In this document: piece after piece, positions 20,256-32,392 of the stretch | How positions within the stretch are numbered: the first letter of the stretch is position 1 | How the letters are laid out: each line of letters begins with the position of its first letter | Notes under the pieces: model-generated | Databases searched by the model: none | The model's input: only the letters and a program-made list of their open reading frames with translations | What the model was told of the DNA's origin: nothing | Made by a program: the position numbers and the translations under genes | NCBI GenBank assembly: GCA_963377175.1 | Contig: CAUJNA010002113.1 | Location: 619,501-683,500 of the forward strand | Length of the DNA: 64,000 nucleotides | Direction of reading: 5' to 3' | Source of the DNA: Effrenium voratum | Lineage: Eukaryota > Sar > Dinophyceae > Suessiales > Symbiodiniaceae

Positions 20256-21199
20256 ACTTTCATTTGGTGTCCACCTTACTATCCTTTCCGACTTGTGCGC
20301 GGAAAATACAAATGATAGTCAACATATGGAGTTCGGATATGTTTCTAAATGACTGTAAAAACTCCACACCAACCCTTGAATATTGCAAAACACTGCAAAT
20401 ACCAGTGTTTTACATGCTGTTTGGCAGCGGTTTTGTGCAGAACGTATTTTGTTCAGGGACATTAGTTAGTTTTGCAGACAGCCTGGCATTGGTCAGGGCA
20501 CATGAGGTGTGAGCTGATGTTTCGGTATTGGCCGAGACAGACGATGACGAAGGGGATTTGCAGATGAGTTAAGATGAGAGATGAAGGATGCGTAGCAGAT
20601 GCTTTGGTATTGCCACAGGTTTGTAAGTTGACGGACGAACAGGATTTGCACATCAGTTGAGATGAGAAATCGAAGATGTGTAGGCGAACCAAGAAAAGGA
20701 ATGGTTTGCCTTTGTTCTGACACACTTGCGCCGGTACCCTCACAGAGATGTTTTACAGCCAATTGAGGGAGGATATCATTGGCGATGAAGACACGCCAAA
20801 ACCCAATTAATCTGGACACATTGAGAGAACATCACGATTTCTATTTGACAGCAGATGTGTTTTCTTGGCTGACATGTTTGAAAGCTTCAGAGATGTGTGT
20901 ATGACATATTATGGTCCAGACCCTATGTGATATGACATGATGCATAGCTTCTGTCTAACTAACTAGGCTAAGTTATGAGTAGACTATGTATGAAATGATT
21001 GGAAGAAGATCAAGAGGAGTAATACGACCGACAATTTGTTCAGAACGTAGAAGGGCAAACACAATTAATTTATATGGGTGGCAAAGTCTGCCAAAGTCTC
21101 AATGAATCATCTGCGAAAGTCTGCCAAATTGTGACCACTTTTGATACAACCTGTCTAAAATGACTTGACTCCCGTACGCAAGCAGCAGGCGCGGGTTTT
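20256..21199. other. no gene recognised
   Basis: The stretch is AT-richer than its surroundings. A loose duplication is visible: GATTTGCAGATGAGTTAAGA near 20555 and GATTTGCACATCAGTTGAGA near 20643, both followed by GATGAGA-like text. Confidence 0.4.
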
Positions 21200-21235
21200 G
21201 GGGGGGGGGGGGGGGTATATATATATATATATATT
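21200..21235. repeat. G16 run joined to a (TA)n microsatellite
   Basis: Sixteen G at 21200-21215 run directly into alternating TA to about 21235. The G run could form a quadruplex and is a likely assembly trouble spot. Confidence 0.9.
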
Positions 21236-22015
21236 TACACGCTGACGCGACACAGCCGGCCACCGGGCACCCCTTCCCGTTCTTTCATCTCCTTTCCCTC
21301 GAAGTTTCCTGGCATGTCCCTTCACTTCCTTCCACTTCACTGCCGCTTCAGCTCCCTTCATTTCCTTGAAGACTCCTTCATTCGCATTCCTTTCCCTTTT
21401 CGTCCTTGCATTTTCCTGCAGCTTGGTTTCTCTCCAGCGCCCTCTTCATTTTCGTGCAATGCCTTTGACTTGCATTTCGTTCACTTCCAGTCACTCCTGT
21501 TTCCTTTCAGCCCCTTGTTTCGCATCGCCAGCATGCATAGCATCATCCGCATCATCCGGGATGATGCTGGCAATGCTGGGGGTGTTGTCCAGTATTAGGC
21601 ACCCCCCAAAAATACTCGTTTTTGGATCGCTGCGGGGAGATGCTACAAAAATCGCCTAAACCAATCCGCAAATCCTTCGCCCCTTATAAGGGAGGGCCCA
21701 GCATAAAACGTATGCGCATGGTCCGCGCATGGTCGGCGGCATGGGGCGCGCGGCCTTATACCTGAAGGTAAGCCCTGCGGGCTTGGCCTGCGGCCCGATC
21801 ACGTCCGGTGGCCGGATTTAAGGGCTGCCGCCCAGTGCCGCCGACCCCCGGATTTAGTTGTGGTTTTCGAGCAAAAGAAAACAGTGCCCTTGGTTTTGGT
21901 TTCTTTGGTTTCTTTTGGGTGAAATGTTAAATTTTCGCCCCGGTCAAATTTTGGTCTTGTTTTTTGGTTTCACTGTAAACTTCAACCCTGCGTACTTGAG
22001 TCATGATCAGACCCC
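21236..22015. other. no gene; pyrimidine-rich then GC-rich spacer
   Basis: 21280-21530 is rich in CTTCC/TTTCC. GCATCATCCGGGATGATGC near 21552 is a near-perfect palindrome just ahead of the GAT satellite. 21700-21850 is GC-rich with CGCATGG repeated three times in loose form. Confidence 0.4.
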
Positions 22016-24660
22016 ACCCCCCTGGATGATGATGGACGACGTCGATGATAATTATCATCGTAGAATCCTCTGCATTGCCAATGCTGTCTAACGTTACTTT
22101 TGAAATGCATATAAGAACAAGAAAGAGATGATGATGACCATCAGGATGGTGATGAGAAGAGTGATGATGATGATGATGACGACCATCATCATGATGATGA
22201 TGAGGAAGATCCTGATGATGACTGTGATGATAACTATCATCGTAGCATCCCTTGCATCACCAGTGCTCCCTAATGAGAGATGATGATGACCGTGATGACA
22301 ATGATGATAAGGATGAGGCCTGTGATGAAAACTCTCATCGTAGCATCCTTTGCATTGCCAATGCTGTCTAACGTTACTTTTGAAATGCATATAAGAACAA
22401 GAAAGAGATGATGATGACCATCAGGATGGTGATGAGAAGAGTGATGATGATGATGATGACGACCATCATCATGATGATGATGAGGAAGATCCTGATGATG
22501 ACTGTGATGATAACTATCATCGTAGCATCCCTTGCATCACCAGTGCTCCTAATGAGAGATGATGATGACCGTGATGACAATGATGATAAGGATGAGGCCT
22601 GTGATGAAACTCTCATCGTAGCATCCTTTGCATTGCCAATGCTGTCTAACGTTACTTTTGAAATGCATATAAGAACAAGAAAGAGATGATGATGACCATC
22701 AGGATGGTGATGAGAAGAGTGATGATGATGATGACGACCATCATCATGATGATGATGAGGAAGATCCTGATGATGACTGTGATGATAACTATCATCGTAG
22801 CATCCCTTGCATCACCAGTGCTCCCTAATAAAGGATGGTGATGAGAAGAGTGATGATGATGATGATGACGACCATCATCATGATGATGATGAGGAAGATC
22901 CTGATGATGACTGTGATGATAACTATCATCGTAGCATCCCTTGCATCACCAGTGCTCTTTAATGAGAGATGATGATGACCGTGATGACAATGATGATAAG
23001 GATGATCATCATGATGGTCATCATCATCTCTTTCTTCAAAAGTAACGTTAGATAGCATTGGCAATGCAGAGGATGCTACGATGATAGTTATCATCACAGC
23101 CCTCATCCTTATCATTATCATCATGGTCATCATCATCATCTCTTACTAGCCGCAGCATCCTTATCATCATTATCATCACGGTCACCATCATCTCTTATTA
23201 GCCGGCACTGGTGATGCCGAGGAAGCTACGATGATAGTTACCATCACAGTCCTCATCCTTATCATCATTATCATCACGGTCATCATGATCTCTCATTAGC
23301 CGGCACTGGTGATGCCGAGGATGCTACGATGATAGTTATCATCACAGTCCTCATCCTTGTCATCATCTCTCATTAGGGAGCACTGGTGATGCAAGGGATG
23401 CTACGATGATAGTTATCATCACAGGATGATGATGAGAAGAGTGATGATGATGATGACGACCATCATCATGATGATGATGAGGAAGATCCTGATGATGACT
23501 GATGGTCATCATCATCTCTTTCTTGTTCTTATATGCATTTCAAAAGTAACGATAGACAGCACTGGCAATGCAGAGGATGCCTCGATGATGAGAAGAGTGA
23601 TGATGATGCTGATGACGACCATCATCATGATGATGATGAGGAAGATCCTGATGACTGTGATGATAACTATCATCGTAGCATCCTTTGCATCACCAGTGCT
23701 GCCTAATAAGAGATGATGATGACCGTGATGACAATGATGATAAGGATGAGGACTGTGATGATAACTATCAGCGTAGCATCCTTTGCATCACCAGTGCTCC
23801 CTAATGAGAGATGATGATGACCGTGATGATAATGATAATAAGGATGAGGACTGTGATGATAATTATCATCATGCTGACGGTCATCATCATCTCTTTCTTG
23901 TTCTTATATGCATTTCAAAAGTCACGTTAGACAGCATTGGCAATGCAGAGGATGCTACGATGATAGTTATCATCACAGTCCTCACCCTTATCGGTGATGC
24001 CGAGGATGCTACGATGATAGTTATCATCACAGTCCTCATCCTTGCCATCATTCTCATCACGGTCATCATCATCTCTTATTAGGCAGCACTGGTGATGCAA
24101 AGGATGCTACGATGATAGTTATCATCACACTATCATGATGATGGTCGTCAGCATCATCATCACTCTTCTCATCAAGCATCTCTTTCTTGTTCTTATATGC
24201 GTTTCAAAAGTAACGTTAGACAGCATTGGCAATGCAAAGGATGCTACGATGAGAGTTTTGATGAGAAGAGTGATGATGATGATCAGATGCAGCATCGCTC
24301 ATGATGATCATGATGATCCTGATGATCATCACTACGCATCTCCAGCATCACCAGCAGTTACCGTGATGATATCCTGATGACAATCATCACTATGCATCCC
24401 CTGCATGCGTAGCAGCTGTCATATCAATCATGACTAAAATGCATCACTGCATTCCAAGCCGGGTTGAACGGCAAGCTTGAAACGTAGAATGCTGATGATC
24501 CGGATGCTGCGGCTAGTAAGAGATGATGATGATGACCATGATGATAATGATGATAAGGATGAGGACTGTGATGATAACTATCATCGTAGCATCCTCTGCA
24601 TTGCCAATGCTATCTAACGTTACTTTTGAAATGCATATAAGAACAAGAAAGAGATGATGA
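22016..24660. repeat. GAT/ATC satellite with ~280 bp units in both orientations
   Basis: Units combine GAT-rich microsatellite text with a conserved core, ATTGCCAATGCTGTCTAACG followed by TTACTTTTGAAATGC and AAGAACAAGAAAGAG. Cores lie in forward orientation near 22071, 22351, 22629 and 24598. They lie in reverse orientation near 23034, 23516, 23892 and 24181. The first three are in tandem with periods of about 280 and 278. Switches occur at GATGATCATCATC-type palindromes. Asp/His/Met/Ile-rich frames within are translations of the microsatellite. Confidence 0.9.
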
Positions 24661-24928
24661 TGACCATCATGATGATGATGAGAAGAGTGATGATGATGAT
24701 CAGATGCAGCATGGCTCATGATGATCATGATGATCCTGATGATTATCACTACGCATCTCCAGCATCACCAGCAGTTACCGTGATGATATCCTGATGGCAA
24801 TCATCACTATGCATCCCCTGCATGAGCAGCAGCTGTCATAACAATCATGACTAAAATGCATCACTGCATTCCAAGCCGGGTTGAACGGCAAGCTTGAAAC
24901 GTAGAATGCTGATGACCCGGATGCTGCG
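24262..24928. repeat. direct duplication, 417 bp offset
   Basis: The ~250 bp block around GATCAGATGCAGCAT (24281 and 24698) repeats to CCGGATGCTGCG (ending 24511 and 24928) with exactly the same offset of 417. It includes the non-satellite stretch AAGCCGGGTTGAACGGCAAG. Only a handful of substitutions and no net indel are visible over the block. Confidence 0.9.
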
Positions 24929-25029
24929 AACCCATCACCCAACATCAGTGGTGCTGATAAACATCACGAAGACAAGGACGAATACAAGCCCTTCCCATGC
25001 GCCTCCCCTTTGGAGAAAGGGGTCGGCGG

Positions 25030-25047
25030 ATATATATATATATATAT
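25030..25047. repeat. (TA)n microsatellite
   Basis: Nine TA units follow GGTCGGCGGA. Confidence 0.9.
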
Positions 25048-27579
25048 GTAGACTCAAACATTGAATTGGGCAAAATCAGCGGGTTCTTCCGGCCGCGCAT
25101 CGCAGGTGAGTTGGACTCGGTTCAACGTGAGGGCAACCACCGTCTTCGTGCCGCGGCCGGCATTGGGCGGTGGAGTGGTATCCTTGAGGTGGACCCCTGA
25201 TGCTGAGAGAATCCCTATGGTCATAGGGATGGGTTTCCCACTGGTATCGCAGAAAGTGCGATTTCATAAACCTGGTTGTGGCTTTTACAACACGTGTAAG
25301 GTTCTCAAACTGATTTTCCAAGCTTCTGAGAAATATGAAATCTCCCAAGCGGCCCTTGTTTTCAAGTGGCAAGCCAACAAGTTCCCCGCGCGACTCCAGA
25401 AACTTTGCCGCCAGCTTGTGAAGCTCCAAAAAGATTAGCGTTCCACTAGTCTGGGCAACTAAAACGGACCTTGGCAAGTAATTCGTATATCTGCTGCGCA
25501 TAGGCATGGCCCTTACACGCTTCCCAAGACCTTGCTGTCTAATGAGACTTCAGCAGTTCTGAGATTCCATGTTCAAAAGTAGGTTAAAGCAAAGCAGAAC
25601 GAGATACTTGTTTGTAAGTCGACCTTACGTGTCCTTCGCAGTGGCGCATATCAACCTCCAGGTTTGGCCCTTCTGGTTTGGGGGGAAGCTACCGGCCTTG
25701 CTGAAAGACCATCTTTACAAGTCAAAAGTAGGGATCCCTTCCCCAATCCAAGAATCTAAGGGTTAGGTCACAGATTGAATTCTACAAGAAAACAGCCTAT
25801 TTAGGGTGGTATGGGGCCATTTCCTTTAGATTGTGCCGTAACCAAGCAAGTTGCAAAAAGGCAAACCCTGAGCCTAAAACCCCGCCCGGTGCGGCTTGTG
25901 CCTAGGTTTGCATGGCTCTCTACACCTGGACGCTGGTGGCGCCAAAGATTATCAGCAGCCGGAACTTCTGAGCCCCGATTCTCTGGTGCTATGGTCGCAT
26001 TCGTTTATGTTATTTGCTGGCTCCGTTGGGTTGAAGCCGACGCTTTGGAACCTTTTTCAGCAAGGGGAGTCGACTGTCTAGCAAATCGGAGATGAGCGAC
26101 GAAGCCCGCAGTGCCAGAGTGCTTTGGCCCTTTCAGCCACAAAAGTTGGCAAGAAGAGGCCATGCCGCAGGAGCGTTCAAACTCCGGACGTCCGCATTCT
26201 CAACAGGTCGGAGTTTGTGTTGCTCAGGCGTTTGTCACCTGAATGCAGTATTTCTCATGTTCTATTCGGCATGCCGCAACAATCATGCCTTGGCTCATGG
26301 CGTAGCACTGCGCACATCGCAATCAGGCTTTACTGAGCAACGATGCGACAGTAGAGTATGTGGAGGCCGGGACAAGCACGCAGCCCTTGGAGATAACTGC
26401 AGAACACTGCTTGATTTGTCCACCCGTTTATCGACCAGTTTCAACCGCTCTCTTGAATCCAACCGGGCCGGGAAGAAGGCTTATGGAGGCAATATCTAAA
26501 GATTGATCCCTTCAGATGGTGTCTTTTCACAGCTTTCGAGGCTACAAGAATCCAACAAGCAGGTTGAGGAGTCTAGTTCCTTCAAAGAGTAAAGGGACAG
26601 CGCGCTTTTGGGAGAAGGCTGGGAAGAAGCTGATAAGATGTTAGTCTTTGTTCGTTTTGCGGATCTATTCTCTGTTCCTAGCTGTTCATAGCTTCGGCTA
26701 TCTTGTCATAGCTTGTGCAAGGGATTCCTTGGTTTTGTCAAGGGGCTGTTTTTTGAAGAGACACGGTTTCAAGGAAGGTCTTTAGTAAGTCTATGATAAT
26801 GTGCGATACCAGCGCGACTTGTTCAATTGTCCGTGCACTCAAGTGTGAACGTACAAAGAGCGACAGTCTAAAATGAATTCAACTAACATGTCAATTATCT
26901 CTGACTGCATTTTTGGTTTGAACGCTGCCTTATGTGTCACGGTCAAATGAGCTGTTAGCTTGGTGTTTTGGCTAGGCCTTCAATATGGATATGTGTTTTA
27001 TTATTTTCTCAATGAGCTCGCATGAGACGTTTTGGCCATGGCACACATTTGGCAGCCACCTGCCGCAAGTGATACGCGCACGGACGTGCAGGCGCTGGGA
27101 TTGAGACAAAAGAAATCGCCGTGCGTGGCTGCGGGTTTTGTCTGTCGAGTTTGTGTCAAAAGGGTTTCGGCTCAAGGCTTTGCCGTCTTGAACCCTGCGC
27201 GCACACACACACACAGTGATTTCGTTTTGAGCCCAGTGGATTTTGTCAAAAAACGGTGTTTTGTAGCTGTTTGGCGGGAACCAAGGAAACGCGGGCAGAG
27301 GAGTGTTTGGAGAGTTGATGCAAGTCATGTATATCATACACCCAGAGCCATGAGTAGTGCATTCTGAAATGTTTGATGAACCTATGAACCCTGGCACTAA
27401 TTCTTGTCACACTCTCCACAGTCATCCAACAAGGGGCTTCCATTTGTTGGTGGTCACTTCCAGGCACAGCCGCTTCATCATTGCGCTTGATATGACTGAG
27501 ACACACGTCAAAATCTCCATGCCCGGCTGAGGGGTTGCATGGGCGACGAGTAGCTGCCGCAAGGCCACTTCTTCAAGAA
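25048..27579. other. no firm gene; a few exon-like stretches
   Basis: 25061-25438 is open on the plus strand for 125 codons and ends with a Lys/Gln/Leu-rich stretch (FKWQANKFPARLQKLCRQL), but the first half changes character. About 25100-25195 in another frame reads GELDSVQREGNHRLRAAAG. 26124-26240 reads KKRPCRRSVQTPDVRIL. None has a fixed start, splice pair or known motif. ACACACACAC occurs at about 27202. Confidence 0.3.
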
Positions 27580-27587
27580 GTGAGTCA

Positions 27588-27701
27588 CTAGGTCCCCCAG
27601 TAGTGCCCTTTTACCCGTTTTGGGGGCAGGGTTCCCCTACTAAAATAGACTACAGACAAAAGTTGGTACCCTTATTCGTCTCCTCTCTACTGGAGACCTA
27701 G
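27588..27701. mobile_element. MITE-like element, copy 1, with 8 bp target duplication
   Basis: The left end CTAGGTCCCCCAGTAG is mirrored by CTACTGGAGACCTAG on the right. The body carries GGGCAGGGTTCCCCTACT and GGTACCCTTATTC. It is flanked on both sides by GTGAGTCA (27580-27587 and 27702-27709), a perfect 8-base target duplication. Length 114 bases, no coding capacity. Confidence 0.85.
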
Positions 27702-28315
27702 GTGAGTCATCTTGTCCGCAAACTGCTAATTGGGGCCCAGGATACTCCAGGCTTCCCTCCCAAGGCCCCTCAAATCTCAAGCTTTGAGGAACCGAGGGAA
27801 ACCTGCCCGCTTTTCGGTTATTTGCCGATGTGGTTGTGTAAGCTGCCATGCTAAGGGTTTGTCTTGATCTTCCTTTCTTAACACCTCGCCATTGTCAAGA
27901 CCGAGGACCCTGTTTAGGACCCTTTTACTCAAAAATAGGGTTAGCTGCCATACTGCACAGCCAAAGGTGTTGATTTGCTCGCCAGGAAGGCCCCTTTGGC
28001 ACCATCAATGGCTTCAGGAGCTTGGCTTTGGGTCGGGCCGAGCCAAGCAAAAATGTCCTGACAGGAAACGAAGGCATCTTCAAGGCTCCCAAAACATGGT
28101 TGCGGAGGCTTCTCTGGCCATAGCCACAATGGAAAGGTTCATTGGGGAGAGTCCAAGCCAGAAACGAAGCGGCCGCTCTTTTGATTCTTGATATGTTGTA
28201 GGGTAGACTGGTAGACTCCTTGAATACCGGCGGTTGATTTTGGCCCCTATGTGCCATGGTCAAGACACTTTGACATGAACCCCACAAAAGCAGTCCCGAA
28301 AAGGAGATTGCTCTA

Positions 28316-28416
28316 CTAGGTCCCCCTGTAGTGCCCTTTGGGGAGGGTTCCTACCAAAACGGACTACAGAAAAAAGATGCCCTTACTCTAACCGAAGTCT
28401 CTACTGGAGGACCTAG
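28316..28416. mobile_element. MITE-like element, copy 2
   Basis: It has the same ends (CTAGGTCCCCCTGTAG ... CTACTGGAGGACCTAG) with a shortened body. TGCTC lies on both sides at corresponding positions (TTGCTCTA left, GTGCTCCT right), which could be an eroded 8-base target duplication. Confidence 0.8.
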
Positions 28417-28990
28417 GTGCTCCTCAAAGATTTTTGACAGATGTATGACACCCCGTTGTTCTAGAATCCAAACTTGATTGTGCCGTGTGTGCTTCATCAT
28501 TGATTGCAAGATTGGATGAACAGCACAGTTTCTTCTAGCCAGGTTCGGCTTGGCGAATGCATTGCAAAACGATAGAGCTTTGCGCGTCTGAGGTGCATGC
28601 TGTCCTTAGCATGCGATGTGGGCACCTACAAACCTGGCACATTGCATTACCTCTCCTTCGGAATTGCTTCGTCCTGATGTAGAGGTTCCCTGTAGGTGTT
28701 GCTTGCTTTTTTTGTCTTTGCCGTAGGTTCTATTTGAGGTCGGCAGATGACAGATTCACCAAAACATGGGTGTTTGCCTTGCAAAACCTAAAACGCACCC
28801 GAATTCGGGACAGTCTCAACTCTCAAGAGAGGCCTGGGTCGAGCGAGTTAGACGCCTTGTTGGTCCCCTTATCTTGGGACACCTCTTCCTTTTGGGAGCA
28901 CCTTTTGGGGGTTGTTGCGCTTCAACCACTTGGATGACTTTGAACGTGGCAACCTGGGGCCAGAAGTACCCTGGACCACCATTCGTTACC

Positions 28991-29101
28991 CTAGGGCAGT
29001 AGTGCCCTCTTACCCTTTTTTTGGGGGAGGGTTCCCCTACTAAAATTAGGTTACCGAAAAAAAGGGTACCCTTATTCCATCCTCTCTACTGGAAGACCTA
29101 G
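28991..29101. mobile_element. MITE-like element, copy 3
   Basis: The left end is altered (CTAGGGCAGTAGTGCCC), the right end is CTACTGGAAGACCTAG. The body has GGGGGAGGGTTCCCCTACT and GGGTACCCTTATTCC. No clear target duplication. Confidence 0.8.
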
Positions 29102-29534
29102 TACCTCAAGATGGACTTGAACCTAGGGTCAGCAGTCCTGACAAACGTGGAAACGCCTCTGTGAAATGGAGCCCAAGAAGTCGAACACCAGGATGGGCCG
29201 CCTTCCCGAGCAGCCGGTGCCGTGGGAGGAGGCCATGCGAGAATTGGGCTTGGTGGCTCCCAGCCATCCGGTTCCTTGGCTTTTTAGATCTGTTGAGTTG
29301 GTTCGGTTGGGTTTCCATTTAACTCACTAAAAGTTGAGCTTTTGGCAGGGGATCTGAGGACAGCGGTAGATGAAGGGAAGAAACAGTGCCAGCTAATTGG
29401 TGTGCATATCTTCCTTCAACTTGTTCCTTACATGGATTTGGGTAGACCATTCGAATACCAAATGCGGATGGGGGCCCTGGAATTTGATATTGAGGAGATT
29501 CTATGGCTCCGTGATGTGAAGAAAGGGTTCATCA
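29102..29534. other. spacer between MITE copies, no gene recognised
   Basis: The spacers between copies 1-4 (27.7-28.3, 28.4-29.0 and this one) are unrelated to each other. The cluster is therefore separate insertions, not a tandem array. A plus frame in this spacer (29342-29539) contains VPYMDLGRPFEYQMRMGAL but has no other support. Confidence 0.4.
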
Positions 29535-29654
29535 GCTAGTTCCCCCAGTAGTGCCATTTCTCACCCCGTTTTTGGGGGAGGGTTCCCCTACTCAAATAGG
29601 CTACCGAAACAAAATGGGGTACCCTTATTCTAACCTCTCTACTGGAGGTCCTGG
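29535..29654. mobile_element. MITE-like element, copy 4
   Basis: Ends are CTAGTTCCCCCAGTAG and CTACTGGAGGTCCTGG (right terminal CTAG mutated to CTGG). The body is typical, with GGGGTACCCTTATTCTAAC. Confidence 0.8.
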
Positions 29655-31515
29655 GCATTCACTTTTGAGATCTCCGCAAATGTTTTTAACTTGCGGGTAG
29701 TGGACATCTTCTCAGGGCAGCACTGAGGTCTTCTTCGCGACTTATCCTGATGTTAGGCTGAGGCTTCTCCTGTTCTTTTCCAGGGCTTATTCAGGGCTTG
29801 TCCAGCCACAAACCCCATTCATGACATCGCAAGCAAAGTTGAGTTTCCCAGGTAAAGCAACTTTATCCCGGACACTGGCACACAGTTGTTTTCATGATGT
29901 TCATGTCTAAAGGAATCCGAACAGGGATGGGTAATCTGTTCAGATGTGTCAGATACGTCCAGCTGACTTTGGCATGTCCCGAGCTGGATAGGTGAATGCT
30001 GCTTGGGGCCAAGCCTGCCTCCTCCTGGATGCCTTGGCTCGGCTCCCGGAACCCCGGATGATCGAGCCCATGAAATCCAAGGCATGGGTCATCCAAAGCT
30101 GGCAAGCGGGTGAAGATAAACATCTCATGCGGGTTGATGGAATCCAAGATCCCAGAAAGGCGAGAAGATAAACATCATGGTTAGGAACCTGCATTCCAAG
30201 TTCTCGGCAAGTGGGGAACCGTCCCGTTTTCTGGGAACCTGAGCTAAGAGGCGTGCGACAGAGCTTCCAATCGACGTGTTTGTTTCTGTGTGCGCACGTC
30301 CCTTGGAAACCAGTCAAGTTTCTAGTTCTTGTTTGGGCAAGCTACGTACAAATATCAAGGCCCTGGCAAGACGAGTCAAAGTTTGTCGCCAAGATAATCT
30401 TTTCGATGGGATGCGATTTCTCGCCTGTTTGTCTGCTGCCGCTCGGTGGGTACAGCAATGCAGAAAACCAAAGCAACAGAGATGGTTGGAAGATTTCGGG
30501 ATGGTGGAAGGTTTTAGAATGACGTATTTGCCAGGAATAGCAGGAATCTGCCTCCATCCCCATTCTGATCCAGTGTGTTTTCGGGACACTGGTGAAATGA
30601 TCCCTCAAGGATTGCTATGGTCAGACAATAATTGACCGCCTGAATGTTGTATACACATTGTGAGCAGACAATATTACCATCCCTGTACGTTGAGCATCCG
30701 GTGGTGTGAAAGTGAGCATCCGTATCGGTTTTGCGGGTTGATCGACGTTCGGTGGCTTTTTTCATTTTCTCGGGTAGCAACATGGTCAGCTGCTAATAGG
30801 ATGGTTGTGTTGTCAACGCTACATGTGTTGCAGGAGCTTGGCAGCGCTTACTCGTTTCTATGGCCAGCTCACCTTGGACCTCGGAGTAAAACGAGCTTGC
30901 CCATTCTCAAGGCTGTTTAGGGGTTTCTTAGTTTAGGACGACGAATCATAGAAGTTACTTTCAAGGAATGGCACGAAAGGGTTCCTCTGCTTCAGCCTTC
31001 CACATCTGAGCCAGAACTGGCCATAACTTGTCCAACCCAGATTGGTCAGGGAAGCCGAGCAATCAAAGAGGCCCGTCCGGACCCCTTCCGGGCTCCGGTT
31101 ACCGTTGCTCATGGACTTGATTATTTTTCGTTTTAACAGCCGTCGTGACTTTTTGGGATGCGTCCGAGTCCTCACCCGACGAGTTGGACATTGGGAGAAG
31201 TGGAATCCCTACTGAGGTCAAGAAGCTGAAGCTGCCTGCGAGCCAAACTCAGTATAGGCTGGAGCATCGACTTCGGGCGCCTAGTCGTCCGTTGCGTGTG
31301 CCTTTGTGGTCTTGAACATCTTTTTCGCCAATTCAAGGTGACTTTCCTTTGGCGAGAAGACGTTTCAAGAACATAGTTTGCACCTTTTGAAAGGTGGTGC
31401 AAACCCTCGCAACTTTCTGTGGCACCCTTCCTGCTTTCGGTGGAGTGGTGGAGTTAAATGTAAATCCATCATCTGGGGCTCAACCATGTGCCCACGGAGT
31501 CGCTACCTTTCATAC
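29655..31515. other. no firm gene
   Basis: The best coding-like stretch is 30345-30600 on the plus strand, reading KALARRVKVCRQDNLFDGMR and LACLSAAARWVQQCRK. It has no start or splice evidence. Nothing else was recognised. Confidence 0.35.
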
Positions 31516-31541
31516 ATATAATATATATATATATATATATA
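31516..31541. repeat. (TA)n microsatellite
   Basis: Alternating AT over about 26 bases just ahead of the AT-rich element. Confidence 0.9.
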
Positions 31542-31621
31542 GATATGAGCCAGTACCTATTTTATTGCATGATATCAATATCTGTGGTATTATGTGGTAT
31601 ACATCAAGGGCAGCTCTAGGG

Positions 31622-32392
31622 CCAAATGAAAGTACCTAAGAAGAAGATACATAATGGGATATAAAGATAGAACGAAAATAACAACTTAATGAAAAGATAG
31701 TAAGCATTAAATTGTGTATAAAAGAAAGAAGGTAAAAAGAAAGACCAATAATATTTGGATTTATAATTGTCTTTATTGTAAGTCTTATAATCATATATGT
31801 TTCATCATAGTATCATACTATGTTTATATTGCTATTTTATCGTTATTGAAATATCTTAGAATTGGAAAGAATATATTAAATTCTGGATCTTTGTCTTCTA
31901 ATTTCCTCTGTTATTAGCTTATGGAATTTATCCCTTCTATCTACATCTTATCCACACAACCCAAACAAGATAGACATATTATAAAGAGAACCATCATATG
32001 AAGAGATCTCAATTAGAGCTCAGAAGTCATTACAGCAAACCACACAAGGTAAAGGGAAAGGGACACAATAATTATCTCCGTCAAAAATCTATTCCTTCTG
32101 GTCTGTTTCTTTTCACCATCCCTTGACCAAGATCCAGGATGAGGAAATAGACAGCAAAGGAAAGGATTACACACAGCCACTTTCCCTTTTTTCACCCAAC
32201 CACCATTCTATGCTGTAGGTGAAAGACCAGGAAAGATATTATGTCCCTTCTGTAGCCACCAATAATCCTCCATTCTAGTCCTCAGGCTACATCTCATAAA
32301 CACAACCAAAGAAGAATCCCTCAAAAATCCAAAAGTCATTCTATCTTTATATCCCACTATTTATATCTTCTTCTTAGGTACGTTCATTATGG
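31622..32392. mobile_element. AT-rich element with ~50 bp terminal inverted repeats
   Basis: The left end (31622-31672) reads CCAAATGAAAGTACCTAAG, AAGAAGATACATAATGGG, ATATAAAGATAGAA. The right end (32339-32392), reverse complemented, reads CCATAATGAACGTACCTAAG, AAGAAGATATAAATAGTGGG, ATATAAAGATAGAA. The 770-base body is far richer in A+T than its surroundings and holds no long open frame. It looks like a non-autonomous transposon; no certain target duplication was seen. Confidence 0.75.

Noticed and set aside
22025..24749. His/Asp/Met/Ile-rich frames in the GAT satellite
   Set aside because: By-products of trinucleotide repetition; every frame and both strands are open.
31622..32392. Organelle DNA insertion
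   Set aside because: High A+T alone suggested it, but the matching inverted ends fit a transposon better and no organelle gene was recognised.
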